A stretch of DNA of 64,000 nt from Aselliscus stoliczkanus (GCA_033961575.1 CM066737.1:65244771-65308770), one strand, 5' to 3'; positions 33,921-44,559 are shown, numbered from the stretch's first letter. Notes: generated by a model not told the origin, from the letters alone. Translations and numbers: made by a program.

Positions 33921-33958
<38 letters not shown>
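33917..33958. repeat. (CA)n microsatellite
   Basis: About 20 CA units with one CC interruption near 33927. With the arrays left of the MITE it gives long chance frames of Cys-Val and His-Thr on both strands. Confidence 0.95.
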
Positions 33959-33963
<5 letters not shown>

Positions 33964-34255
33964 TGTGGAGAGGGGGGATTTTTCCAGTTTTACCTCTTAC
34001 CTATTCATGTTTTAACCTTGTTGTTTGATAAACGGAAGTTTTTAATTTTAGTGAAATCTAATTTTCAATTTCTTTATTTTGAGATTGATGCTTTTTGTTT
34101 CTTATTTTAGAAACCTTTGTTAGCCTCAAATCATGAAAATATTACTCTGTGTTTTCATCAGAATGCTTTATATTTTTATTATTCACATATAGTTCTATAA
34201 TCCATTTCAAATTGATTTTTGTTCATGATGTGAGAGATATTTTAAGGTTTTTTTT

Positions 34256-35109
34256 CAATGTGGATCTTTAAATGGAGATTAAGCCCAATTGCTTTTTACA
34301 TAGCATTAGGATTATATCTGCTGCCATGTTGTTTCCATAATAGTGGAAGTAACTGCTTCCAACCAAAAGATAATAAACCTTTTCTTATCTCCCCAAGAGC
34401 TAAATGGTTACATTCCTGGGTCACACCTGAATTGACAGAAAGATGTTTGCATAAAACAGAAACTTCCAGAGGAGTTTAGAGCATTATAGTCCTAAGATAT
34501 TATATTTCAAGAACTGATCTTCCCCCATAGAGATGTATTTATGTTAAATGGTTAAAGTAAGAACCCAGGATGCTTCCTAATGCTTTTACAAGGAGACTGT
34601 CTCAGAAAGAGAGAAGGGATAGCCATTTCCATTACTCTGTTTAAATTCAAAAAAATAATATTTCTGGGTCCATTGCCAACAGAGTGATGCCACCACTTGT
34701 ATGGCTTAAAGCTTCCTTGGTATATATGTGAGCTATTTAAATTGGTGTACTTCAGATTCACTTAAAGACATTTTAGGGAAAAAAACAGAACCTCAACCTT
34801 AGAAATTCTGATTGAGCCTGATTCTATGGATGATTATAAAATTTCACAGATGAATCTGATTTGCGATCAGTATTGGAAACCATTGGAAAACACTGTGGTG
34901 ATATGTGAACCAGAGGGAAATACCTAGTATATTATTTAAAAATGCTTCCCACTGGAAGATAAGATAAATCCTTAGAGAATATTACCTCTGACAATACTAT
35001 AAATAAGTTTACAGGTGCTACTAGCTTTTTGTCTTTAAAAAACATATCAATGAAAATCTTGAACATTATTAGCACCTGAAATTCTTCTCTGTTGACCTTG
35101 GAATACAGT
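34256..35109. other. Unassigned DNA
   Basis: No gene recognised. Around 34797-34897 GAAATTCTGATTGAGCCTGA and TTGGAAACCATTGG hint at a decayed MER20-type piece; too weak to call. Confidence 0.4.
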
Positions 35110-35375
35110 ATGATTGTATCCTTATTAGGTGTGGAGTAACTTCAGAAAGACATCTAACTCTCTGGGTCTCATTTAATCATTTGTTTGTCATTTGTAAAAT
35201 TTGAATAATAGTACTACATGAGATTGCTGTAAGGACTAGTTTAATACATTTGAGTTCTTAGTACAGCATCTTAACACGTTGCATACAATGGGGTTTAAAT
35301 CCCTCGTACCTCCAGTTGCAAGATTCTCGTGATCCGTATGCAACGTGTTAAGTGTTTAATAAATGATCATTTTTC
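35110..35375 (+). mobile_element. MIR SINE, interrupted
   Basis: Sense pattern of the old mammalian MIR: ACATCTAACTCTCTGGGTCTC, TCATTTGTAAAATTTGAATAATAGTA, GAGATTGCTGTAAGGA (split here into short motifs), then TTTAATAAATGATCA after the insert. A piggyBac-like MITE sits exactly between CAGCATC and GTGTTTAATAAATG. Confidence 0.7.
35271..35351. mobile_element. 81-bp piggyBac-like MITE
   Basis: Bounded by TTAA on both sides, with perfect 16-bp inverted ends TTAACACGTTGCATAC. The interior pairs only in part. TTAA target choice and duplication are the mark of piggyBac elements, which have been active in bats. Removing the element and one TTAA restores an unbroken MIR. Confidence 0.85.
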
Positions 35376-35861
35376 CCTCTTGGAAGAATGGACCTTATAT
35401 ATTTTATTTTGAATTGTAGATATAGTTAAATCATTTGCAGTGTAGAAAATACATATTCATTATGAATAATTGTTTTTAATTTCTAGATGCAGTTGAAATA
35501 TATCATATTCTCTCTTTGATGATTGTAGACTGAATCCATAGAATGTTTTCATATGTTGGGAGGATGCAGAGGTTTATACTGTGAGTATTGGCTTTTACCA
35601 TAGATGCCGGAGGGAATACATTACAATAGATTTTGGAAAGAACAGACCCTTCTTTAAACAGACCCTTGTTTAAATATTAAAAACCATATAAACATTCAAT
35701 ACTGTCTTAACTATATTAAGCTCATGTCCCTAGCAAATAGCTAGTTTATTTCAAGGATTCACAATCCAACATACTTTTATAGAACAAAAGTGCTATGACC
35801 TATCTCTTTGTGGTAGCAAAATATATTCCAGGAAAATGGAAAATTATTGATTTTTATTCAT
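35376..35861. other. Unassigned DNA
   Basis: AT-rich, with no element or coding signature seen. Confidence 0.4.
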
Positions 35862-36085
35862 AGAGAACTGTTATCTATTAGTCTAGATTTATGATATTCT
35901 TAGCAAAGATAATGAAATAATTGAGTCTTTATTCTTGCTTCCCACAATTTACATTCCTATAAAAAACTTCACAAAGAACTGTGTTATCTATTAGTCTAAA
36001 TTTAAGATATTCTTAGCAAAGATAATGAAATAATTGGGTCTTTATTCTTGCTTCCCACAATTTACATCCCTACAAAAAAAAACTT
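35862..36085. repeat. Tandem duplication, 111-bp unit
   Basis: Copy 1 starts GAGAACTGTTATCTATTAG (35862) and copy 2 AAGAACTGTGTTATCTATTAG (35973). Both then read GATATTCTTAGCAAAGATAA and end with a run of A before CTTCA. I judge identity at roughly 95%, so the duplication is recent. Confidence 0.92.
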
Positions 36086-36754
36086 CATGAACAAAATGAC
36101 TTTCATTTGCATATATGCTGTGTGTCTATATCAAGCTTAAGAAATAGTAATGTTTACTTTTTTGATATAATATACAGAATATTTTTAAAAAGGAAAGGGA
36201 TACATACAAATTAAAACTTACTTTATGATAGGAGATAATATCACAAATGTGGCAGCACAAAAAAAAATAGAGATTTTAAGGTGCTTATGGAGAAAAAAAT
36301 ATAAAGGAAATGGACAAACATCCAACATGTGGGTAATTGTGCAGCAATAAAGGACGTAACAAGTGGAAAAATATTAAACGATATAATAGGATGAAGTACT
36401 TCTTAAATAAAAGATGGAGTTAATATGCAAATCTGAAAGAATACACTGTGTAGTAGAAAATATGACTGTATGATTGACATATATATATTAATTGTATATA
36501 TATTTATTATATATTATTATTATATATAGGTTAATATATATAATGATAAAGTCACTAAACTTCAAGGATGAAGAAAGAATTATTCAGACATCCAAGCACA
36601 AAAATTCATCTTAAAAGAGGAAGAGAACCAAGCTGGTTTTAGACTTCTGTACAACATCAAACCAACTTAGGAGTAAATCGATTACTATCTATAAAGTTCT
36701 AAGGAAAGAAACATGTGATCTGATATTTTTTTCCTATCCAAGTTGTTATTCAAC
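36086..36754. other. Unassigned AT-rich DNA
   Basis: An AT microsatellite-like patch lies at about 36478-36545. Nothing else recognised. Confidence 0.4.
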
Positions 36755-36756
36755 TA

Positions 36757-38040
36757 TTGGGTTGTCGGAAAAGTCATGAAATATTTTGTCTATGTTTTTC
36801 AAAGGTCTTTTATTTATATAAAGAACAAAGATCAATCAATGCTATATTGCCCGTTTTATTCAATAACCTTTTACCATTTTTCAGTGAGCTTCATAATTCC
36901 TTGTTCATAGAAGGACCTGTCTTTATTTGTGAAAAAACGGAACAAGGTGCTGATTTACAGCTTCATCTGAATTGAACGTTATACCACACAAGGAGTTTTG
37001 AAGAGAGCAAAACAAATGGAAGTCTGATGGCACAAGGTCAGGTGAGTATGGTGGGTGTGGCATCACATCCCATCCAAGCTCCAATACTTTTTGACGGGTG
37101 ATCAGACTTGTGTGTGGTCTTGCATTGTTGTGATGGAACACAACTCCTTTACAATTAACAAGCTCTGGACGTTTCTGGATGATGGATTCATTCAAACTGT
37201 CCAATTGCTGAAGATATACATTCGAATTGATTGTTTGGTTCCTTGGTAGGAGCTTGAAAAACACGACACCTTTAAAATACCACTACACTGAGATCATAAT
37301 CTTCCTCTGATGAATGTCTGCTTTGATGTCATTTGAGGTGAATCATCACGTCAGGACCAAGACTGTTTGCACACCACATTGTTGTAAACAATCCACTTCT
37401 CATCACCAGTTGTCAGTTGCTTCAAAAAAGGATCACTTTCCTCATGTTTAATGAGCATATTGCAGATGTTTATATGCGCTGTCAAGTGAACTTCTTTGAG
37501 TTCATGTGGAGCCCAAATATCGAGTTTATTTGAAGTATCCCAACTTCTTCAGGTAGTAGTGAATGCTTGCCTGATGGATGTTCAATGTTTCTGCAATCTC
37601 TCGTGTCATGTAACGTGGGTTTGATTCGATCAATGCCTTTATTTTGTCGTCATCAACCTTGCTGGGCCTCCCTGACTGAGGAGCATCATTGAGATCAAAA
37701 TCACCAGGACAGAATCTCGTGAACCATAGTTGGCACTGACGTTCTTGTAGAGCATTGTCACCATAAACTTTATGCAACTTTTCATAAGCTTGACGTGTGT
37801 TCTTCCCTTTATGGAAGTAAAACAGTAAAACATGGCAAAAATGCAGTTTGGTCTTCCATCTTCAACTTGTAAAATCTCCAAAACTCAACCAAATTACTCA
37901 ATTTTTTTAAAGAATGAAGCTAGAACTGTCAGCTGTCTAATGACATAGCAATAACATAGATGCGAATGACTCTAGTACTTCCAAAAATGAACTAGTGCCA
38001 TCTGTTGTAAACATGTGTCGTGACTTTTCTGACAACCTAA
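36757..38040 (-). mobile_element. Mariner transposon, near full length (family 2)
   Basis: 1284 bp with inverted ends TTGGGTTGTCGGAAAAGTCA and (reversed right end) TTAGGTTGTCAGAAAAGTCA, and TA at 36755-36756 and 38041-38042. The sequence differs throughout from family 1; the encoded protein resembles the Hsmar1/SETMAR type. Terminal repeats are well kept. Confidence 0.93.
36832..37859 (-). pseudogene. Mariner transposase, broken (family 2)
   Basis: The N-terminal part (37526-37777) is open for 83 codons: QLWFTRFCPGDFDLNDAP, then SGRPSKVDDDKIKALIE and REIAETLNIHQASIHYYLKK, the paired helix-turn-helix that binds the inverted repeats. The C-terminal part (36923-37264) is open for 113 codons with FHHNNARPH, where the second catalytic Asp of HDNARPH is now Asn, and HPPYSPDLVPSDFHLF with the third Asp kept. 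The middle is frameshifted. The Asp-to-Asn change alone should abolish cutting. Confidence 0.9.
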
Positions 38041-38042
38041 TA

Positions 38043-38689
38043 TAAAGTCAAAGTACAGACACTCTCAGATACACAAGTGTTTAAGAAACAGTACACAAAC
38101 ATATTGCAAAAAACTATACTCCATAAAAAACCCTATTAAGCCATGAGTATAAACATTACAAAAACAATAATTACAAATTAAACAATAAAACTTTGGAGGT
38201 GGTTACCATATCTATGACTCCATACTAGATAAAGGTAGAAATATGTCTATAGTCTCTAAGTTTTATAATAATTTATAATACAAAATTTAAATATAACAGA
38301 AATGAATACATCAGTGAATGTGATTGGATAAAATTTGGCATATAACATAATATAAATTATATATATTTTAAATGTAAAGAACAAATATAAATATATAACA
38401 CTATAGAGTATCCAAATTGTTTTCAAAAAATGTGGATATCACCACTTTCAACACATGACACTGGTGACAAAGAAAATAGAAATCAATCTTACTTTAAAAT
38501 ATTAATGCATAAATATTAATTATATATATAGAATGTAAATTCTATAATCCATTAAAATAATTAAATACAACCAAATTGCATTCATTCAAGAATTGTGAGG
38601 AAGCTTAAATGTTGAGAAAACTATCAAAACAATTAACTATAGTCATAAATGAAAGGAGAGTAAATAGTAATAGACAGATATTTCATTGA
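38043..38689. other. Unassigned AT-rich DNA
   Basis: Very AT-rich with A runs; could be decayed L1, but I cannot show it. Confidence 0.4.
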
Positions 38690-39050
38690 TATTATACATA
38701 ATATCATGATGTTTAATGGTGAAACATAAGAAGTGTTATCCCGAAAGTCAAAAAAAGAACAAATGCACAATTGTATTTCATATCATTCTCTAAGCAATAG
38801 CCCACACAATTAAACAAGATAAACAAATATAAAGACTAAATACCTGGAAAAAAATGACAAAGGTTCATTTGTCCCCTGACAGAGGTGTCAGGTTATCAAA
38901 GTAATATATAAATATCACTAACTTTCCTACATAACAACAGTAACCACTTAAAATAGGGAATACAAGCATATACTATTTCTAATAGTAACAGGAAAAGAAT
39001 AAACTTAACAACAAATATATTAAAACTATATGAAGAAAACAAAACTTCTA
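38690..39050 (+). mobile_element. Old L1 ORF2 relic
   Basis: Blocks TTTAATGGTGAAACATAAGA, TCACTAACTTTCCTACATAAC, TAGTAACAGGAAAAGAATAAA-like and CTATATGAAGAAAACAAAAC follow the order of the ORF2 region after the reverse transcriptase in sense. No long frame. Confidence 0.55.
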
Positions 39051-39139
39051 CTGCAGTGATAGAAGACAAATGTTTCTCCACGTGCTGTCCCACTTCTCAA
39101 TTTTCTGTTACAGCAAAACTTTTGAAAAAGCTGTAGATG

Positions 39140-39956
39140 GAATTCTATTTATCACTTCCTATTTTCTATTTTACTGAGGTAAAGTTTTCAGATAGGAAAA
39201 TGTACAAATCTTAAGTATACAATTTGATGAGTTCTGACAAACTCATACAGTCATGTCATCACCACCCCATTCAAGAAACTGAACATTTCCATTACCTTAG
39301 GAAATTTCCTCCAGCTCCCTTCTAGTCAAGCCTCTCTCACCCGTAGGCAACAACACTTCTGATTTCTATTAATTTAAATGTGCTTTGCATAGTATTAAAA
39401 TTTATAGAAGTGGAACCTGCTGTATGTACCTGCTATAGACTGAGTGTCTGTAGCAAATGTTCCCTCAAAATTCATATGTTGAAATCGAATGCCCAATATG
39501 ATGACATATGAGGGTGAGGTCTTTGGAAGATGATTAGGCCATGTGGGTGTGACCCATTATAAAAACAGTCCCAGAGGACTCCCTCAACCACCTTGTGAGT
39601 TTGCAATGAAAATACTGCTATCTATGAACCAGGAAGCAGTTTCTCACCAGACACTGAATATATGGGCACTTTAATTTTTGATTTCCCAGCCTTGAGAACT
39701 GTGAGAAATAAATTTCTATTGTTTATCAGATATCCATCCTATGGTAATTTTGTTATAGCAGCCCTAATGCACTAAGACACCAAACCTTTGTGTCTGGCTT
39801 TATTAACTCTGCATAATGTTTTAAAGATTCATACATGTTGTTACAGTGTTTCAGTGGTTTATTCTGATATATTGCTGAGTAATAGTTTAAATACATAACA
39901 GTTTGTTTATTGATCATCATTTTGAAGAACATTAAGATAGTTTCCAGCTTGAGGCA
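39140..39956 (-). mobile_element. Old L1 3' end, split by an LTR
   Basis: Reverse of an old L1 tail: TTTTACTGAGGTAAAG, GAGTTCTGACAAACTCATAC and CATTCAAGAAACTGAACATT up to about 39430. It resumes at 39780 with CTTTGTGTCTGGCTTTATT and TCATACATGTTG. A MaLR LTR separates the halves. Confidence 0.7.
39431..39779 (+). mobile_element. MaLR (MST-like) LTR
   Basis: 349 bp from TGCTATAGACTGAGTGTCTG to CACTAAGACA, TG...CA-bounded. It includes TCAAAATTCATATGTTGAAA, GATTAGGCCATGTGGGTG, and GAGAACTGTGAGAAATAAAT with the AATAAA polyadenylation signal. Typical MST-type LTR, no internal genes. Confidence 0.82.
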
Positions 39957-40174
39957 ATTTTTTAAATTAAATTTATTGGGGTAACATTGGTTAGTAAATT
40001 TGTATAGGATTCAAGTGTAAAAGTTTATAATACATCCTTTATGTATTGCATTGTGTGTTCACGACCTGGAGTCAGTTCTCCTTCCATCACCATATATTTG
40101 ACCTCCTTTTTCTTCTTCTACCTCCCTCCTTCCCCCTCATCCTGTGGTAACCATTAAACTGTGTCTGTGTCTGA

Positions 40175-40326
40175 GGTTTTTTTTTTTTTTTTTAGCTGAG
40201 CCATCCTGCCACCTGTTGGCAGCTCAGTGGCAGCTCAGCTTGGGCTGGGCATCGAACTGCTGTTGCTCAGAGCTCAGCTCACACTCTTGAGTGAGCTCTT
40301 AACCAACTGAACCACTCAGCCAGCCC
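40175..40326 (-). mobile_element. tRNA-derived SINE (second head type)
   Basis: Target duplicate TGTGTCTGA at 40166-40174 and 40327-40335. In sense: a GGCTGGCTGAGTGGTTCAG-type head, reversed B box region ATCGAACTGC, body ending CCAACAGGTGGCAGGATGG, and A tail. It matches 44063-44202 and 52839-52986. Confidence 0.93.
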
Positions 40327-40537
40327 TGTGTCTGACTTTCTGTTTGTTTGTTTGTTTGTCTTGCTCCTTTGTTGCTTTCATTTTTATAGCCCACATATGA
40401 ATGGAGTCATATAGTTCTCAACTTTTTCTTTTTTGCTTATTTCAATCAGAATGATAACCTCAAGATCCATCCATGTTGTCAAAAATGGCATTATTTCATC
40501 TTTTCTCGTGGTTGAGTAGTATTCCATTGTATACAGA

Positions 40538-40863
40538 GGGTGCCAAAAAGATGTATACACATTTTTTTTTTGAGGGCAGTGTCACTGGCCCTCATATGTG
40601 GGACCTGAACCAGGGCCGCTGGCTTCCCAAGCCAGCGCTTAACCACTGTGCCACTCGGCCGGCCCGATGTATACACATTTTAAGAAAGGAAAAAATGGTA
40701 TTAAAATTGTAATACTCAATATATACTGGTAACAAAAGATAAATACAAGTCATGATTGACCTCTGCAATTACAAGAGGTGCTCAAAGTGGTTATCATCAG
40801 TGTAATTTTAATACAGTGTTTTTTCTTTCTTAAACATGTGTATACATTTTTTGGGCACCATTT

Positions 40864-40865
<2 letters not shown>
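40538..40865. mobile_element. Tc1/mariner-type MITE with a nested SINE
   Basis: The left end CAGAGGGTGCCAAAAAGATG follows a TA in L1 sequence (CCATTGTA); the right end is TGTATACATTTTTTGGGCAC. Inverted pairing extends through ATGTATACACATTTTAAG-AAAG and CTTTCTTAAACATGTGTAT. Without the SINE it is about 210 bp. The right TA is lost in the adjoining GT array. Confidence 0.72.
40566..40665 (-). mobile_element. Short tRNA-derived SINE inside the MITE
   Basis: Perfect 16-bp target duplicate GATGTATACACATTTT at 40550-40565 and 40666-40681. Standard short head with reversed B box GGACCTGAACC and end CTCGGCCGGCCC. Confidence 0.95.

Positions 40866-40909
<44 letters not shown>
40866..40909. repeat. 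(GT)n microsatellite
   Basis: About 22 GT units directly after the MITE end, then TCTATAAAGAAATATATAT and L1 sequence again. Confidence 0.95.
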
Positions 40910-40910
<1 letters not shown>

Positions 40911-41299
40911 TATAAAGAAATATATATATTTATCTTTATCCATTTTATCCATCAATGTGCACAGGTGTTTTACATATCTTGACTATTGTAAATAATGCTG
41001 CAATAAACATGGAGGTACACACGTCTTTTTGAATTAGTGTTTTCATATTCCTTGGATAACTACCCAGAAGTGAAATTGCTGGATGTTTCTAACTTCTGAG
41101 GAACCTTCATACTGTTTTCCATAGTTTCTGGACCAATTTACGTTCCCATCAACAGTGCATGTTGGTTCCCTTTCTGTGCCAACATTTGTTATTTCTTGTC
41201 ATTTTGATAATAGCTATTCTAACAGATGTGAGGTGATATTTCATGATGAATTATTTTCCATTTCTCTGATGATTTGTGATCTTGAGCATCTTTTTATGT

Positions 41300-42010
41300 G
41301 CACTTGAGAAAAATGTGCATTCTGTTACTTCTGAATGAAATATTCTGCATATATTTGTTAACTCATCTGAAGATCTGTATTTTCATATTGATTTTCTGTC
41401 TAGATTATCTATCCACTGGTGTAATTGGGGTATTACAGTCCCCTACTATTATTGTATTGCTGTCTATTTTTCCTTTTAAATCTGTTAACATTTGTTTTAT
41501 ATATATTCTTCTATGTTGAGTGCATAATATTTGCAAATGATGCAGCTTCCTGTTGGATCAACTCCTTTATCATTATGTAATAACTTTCTTTGTCTCTTAT
41601 TACTGTCTTTGCTTTATTTTTTTATTTTATTTTATTTTATTTTTGAGTGCAGTGTCACTGGCCCTCATATGTGGGACCAAACTGGGGCCGCTGGCTTCCC
41701 AAGCCAGCACTTAACCACCGCGCCACTCGGCCAGCCCCCTGTCTTTGCTTTAAAGTCTTTTTTGTCAGAAATAAATATACCTACCCCAGCTTTCTCTTAC
41801 TTTTGGTTTTCATTTACATGGAATATCTTTTGCCATCCTTTCATTTTAAGTTTTTATGTGTCCTTGTGTCTGAAATGAGTCTCTTGCAGGCAGATATAGA
41901 TAGGTCTTGTTGTTGTTGTTGTTGTTTTAATCTATTCAGCCACTCTATGTCTTTTAATTGGAGAATTTAGTCCATTTATCTTTAAATGAATTATGGATAA
42001 ATACGTACAT
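41300..42010 (-). pseudogene. L1 ORF2 endonuclease part, copy 4
   Basis: Minus-strand pieces include LKINGLNSPIKRHRVAE near 41940-42000, a SETHLQ-like region, then the RDKE..IM..GSIQQ-type region around 41530-41600 and YFIQ/FSSTH-like sequence near 41330. So much of the endonuclease is represented before the element jumps to ORF2 C-terminal sequence at about 41295. A SINE at 41617-41738 interrupts it. Many stops. Confidence 0.68.
41617..41738 (-). mobile_element. Short tRNA-derived SINE
   Basis: Target duplicate CTGTCTTTGCTTTA at 41603-41616 and 41739-41752. The T-rich tail has become a TTTTA repeat; reversed B box GGGACCAAACTG and head end ACTCGGCCAGCCC. Confidence 0.95.
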
Positions 42011-42498
42011 ATTGTAAATTGTTTTCCTGCTCTTTTGTAGTTCTTCTGTTCCTTTCTTTTGCTCTTTTTTACTTCCTTTGTGGTTTGATAACTTTCTTTA
42101 GAGGTGTGCTTGGAATTGTTTCTCATTATCTTTTGTGTATCTATTATAGGTTTTTACTTTGTGGTTACCATGAGGCTTACATATAATGATACATATTTGT
42201 AACAGTCTATTTCAAGTTGATAATAACAAGATTGAACACATTCTAAAGCTCTACATTTTTACTCTACCTCTCCATGTATTATGATTTTGATGTCATGTTT
42301 TCCATCTTTTTATCTTTGTATCCCTTTACCAATTACCATAGGAACAATTATTTTTAATACTTTTGTCTTTTTGTCTTTGAACCATTGTAGCAGTTTTATA
42401 GGTGATTAATCCATTACCTTTACTATATACTCACCTTGACCAGTTAGATTTTTACTTTCATGTTTTCTTGTTACTAATTCATGCTCTTTGTTTTTACC

Positions 42499-43080
42499 TT
42501 AATGAAATTCCTTTAACATTTTATGTAATACCAATTTAGTGATGATGAACTCTTTTAGTTTTTTCATGTCTGGAAAACAATATCTCTCCTTCAACTCTGA
42601 ATAACTTTGCTGGCTAGAGTATTTTTGGTTGGAAGTTTTTTGTTTGTTTGTTTTCTTAGTACTTGGCATATATTGTGCCAGTCCCTTCTGGCCTGCAAGG
42701 TTTCTTCCAAAAAAAAAATCTATTAGTCTGAGTCCCTATGACCTGTCTTTGAGCTCACCAATCCTTTTTTCTGCATCATCTAGTGTGTTGTTGAAACCTT
42801 TTCTATAATTTGTAGTTCAGTTATTGTATTCTTCTGCACTCTGCACTCTGACTTTTGTTTGGTACTTTCTTATATTTTCTCTTTGTTGAAATTTTCACTG
42901 TATTCATCTATTCTCCTGATTTTGGTGAGCATTTTTATAACCATTACTTTGAACTGTTTTTCAGGTAAATAACATCTCCATTTCATTAAAGTGTTTTTCT
43001 GAAGTTTGTTTTATTTTTCATTTAGGACATATTATTCTATTTTTTTATTTGCTTGATTCTCTGTGCTGGTTTTTATACAT
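42499..43080 (-). pseudogene. L1 ORF1 relic, copy 4
   Basis: Stop TAA at 42499-42501 after a VLHKMLKEF-like end. Upstream the minus strand shows the ELKEFI-like block (GATGAACTCTTTTAG in reverse), LARQ-like and ARREWH-like blocks near 42680, then a poorly kept coiled-coil part to about 43000. The region between 42560 and 42720 is degenerate. Start not determined. Confidence 0.6.
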
Positions 43081-43576
43081 CAGGTGAAATAACCATCTAT
43101 CTCAGTATTGAGAGGTTGGCCCTGTGTAGGAGATGAACATCATCATTCAACCTTTATCATTTAACCCTTTCCTAGTGCTTGTTGTCTCTCAAACCTTTGT
43201 GATTGTCAAAGCAGTCTATCTTATTTTTAAAAATTCCCAGTAGTTGAGGATGTACCAAGACCATTCAATGTCCCAAAGGGGAGGATCTCAGTCTACATTC
43301 AGGATTATTAAAAGCCAAACCCTCAAGCAGCAGCTTTTAAATAATACAAATATACACAATCCTGAGGGATTGAAAGCATAAGCCCTGCTGACCACGACAT
43401 CCAGGCAATCTGGAGGTGTCCCCTGGCATCTGTAAAAATTGGGGCTCCAGATGAGTATATAAGCTCCTTTCTGGGAGATACTGGTGAGTTGTAGCAAGCA
43501 GAGGGAGATCACAAAGATGGCATCCCCAGCCTACATTTCCTGAGAGCAATTCTGTAGCCTCCCCCCAAACCTTGTT

Positions 43577-43738
43577 GTTAGGAGCACGTGCTCTCACCAG
43601 CTGAGCTATCCTGCCACCTGTTGGCAGCTCAGTGGCAGCTTAGCTTGGGCGCAGCTCACTGGCCCATGCGGGAATTGAAACGGTGACCCTGTTGCTCAGA
43701 GCTCATGCTGTAAACCAACTGAGCCACTCAGCTGGCCC
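43577..43738 (-). mobile_element. tRNA-derived SINE (second head type), partial dimer
   Basis: In sense, the head with reversed B box GGGAATTGAAACGG, body CCAACAGGTGGCAGGATAGC, then the start of another unit with GAGCACGTGCTCC before it breaks off without an A tail. The far 3' part is missing. No clear target duplicate. Confidence 0.82.
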
Positions 43739-44062
43739 CTGGATGTCATTTAAATAAACAGAATTGCAATGTTATATAAGGTGCTAATGTCAGAGCTCAT
43801 TAGAGAGAAGACTTGAAAATATGTGAAGTTAACCAAGAAGAGAGCATGTAGAAGAGATTTCCAGGTAGAAGGTAGGAGAAACAGGTTCTCTTGAAACACT
43901 TTTTTGAGAAGAGCATAAATTGGGAAAGCTTTATAGGAAAGCAATTTGTCAATGTTTAATAAAATAAAGAGTATATAACTTTTACCCAATTTATTGTATG
44001 TCTAAAAAATTTATTTTGAAAATAGTGAAAACAATATAAATGTCCATCAATAAGGTTGAGTA

Positions 44063-44202
44063 GGCCAGCAGAGTGGCTCAGCTGGTTAAGAGCTCACTCA
44101 ATAGTGTGAGCTGAGCTCTGAGCAACGGCGGTTCGATGCCAGCCCGAGTTGAGCTGCTGCTAAGCTGCCAACAGGTGGCAGGATGGCTCAACTAAAAAAA
44201 AA
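44063..44202 (+). mobile_element. tRNA-derived SINE (second head type)
   Basis: Target duplicate ATCAATAAGGTTGAGTA (44046-44062) and ATCAATAAGATTGAGTA (44203-44219), one difference. Head GGCCAGCAGAGTGGCTCAG, B box GGTTCGATGCC, end GCCAACAGGTGGCAGGATGG then A's. Confidence 0.95.
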
Positions 44203-44375
44203 ATCAATAAGATTGAGTAAATAAATTATGATACATCTATAAAATAGACTACTATGCAATAAATAAAGAAAATAAGAAAAATCTCAATGTTCTCACTGAA
44301 ACAGAAATATTATCAGAATATATTGTTGAATAAAATAGTAAAGTCAGAGATCCATGTATAGAAAGATCCTATTGG

Positions 44376-44559
44376 GGTGGCCGGTTAGCTCAGGTGGTTA
44401 GAGTGCAGGCTTTTAGCACCAAGGTTGCCAGTTCGATTCCCACATGGGCCAGTGACCTGCGCCCTCCACAACTAGATGGGAAACAATGACTTGACTTGGA
44501 GCTGATGGGGCCTGGAAAAACCACACTGTTCCCCAATAAAGTTTTTAAAAAAATAAAAG
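44376..44559 (+). mobile_element. VES-like tRNA-derived SINE
   Basis: Head GGTGGCCGGTTAGCTCAGG, B box CAGTTCGATTCCC, CACATGGGCCAGTG, a body CTTGACTTGGAGCTGATGG, then CTGTTCCCCAATAAAG and A's. GATCCTATTGG before and GATTTTATTGG after are probably the altered target duplicate. This form resembles the VES SINEs described from bats. Confidence 0.88.

Larger units (their letters stand above)
31512..34255 (-). mobile_element. Old L1 (L1M-type), interrupted
   Basis: Reverse of an old L1 tail: TATTGAGTTATAACATACAT, GTACAGCTTGATGATTTTGG, TTTTCCAAAGTGGTTGTACC and CTTACTGTTTAGTAGTTC up to about 32430. It resumes at 33960 with GTTTTTAATTTTAGTGAAATC and AATCCATTTCAAATTGATTT. Inside lie CA/GT repeats, a mariner and a MITE. 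Confidence 0.75.
39957..43560 (-). mobile_element. Half-L1 (HAL1-like) copy 4, different 3' end
   Basis: In sense: 5' UTR (43560 to about 43085), ORF1 (to 42499), spacer, endonuclease start (42010 to 41300), then a jump to the ORF2 C-terminus (41290 to 40980) and a young-type 3' UTR ending at 39957 (reverse TTAAATTTATTGGGGTAACA). The endonuclease piece is longer than in copies 1 and 2, so the deletion arose separately. Inserts are SINEs at 40175 and 41617, a MITE at 40538 and a GT array. A chimera of two separate L1s cannot be ruled out. Confidence 0.65.

Noticed and set aside
33484..33962. Reading frames of up to 156 codons with Cys-Val and His-Thr runs
   Set aside because: They are translations of the CA/GT arrays and of the mariner in non-coding frames.
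35271..35351. Inverted repeat considered as a terminator or hairpin RNA
   Set aside because: TTAA on both sides and insertion into a MIR identify it as a transposon.
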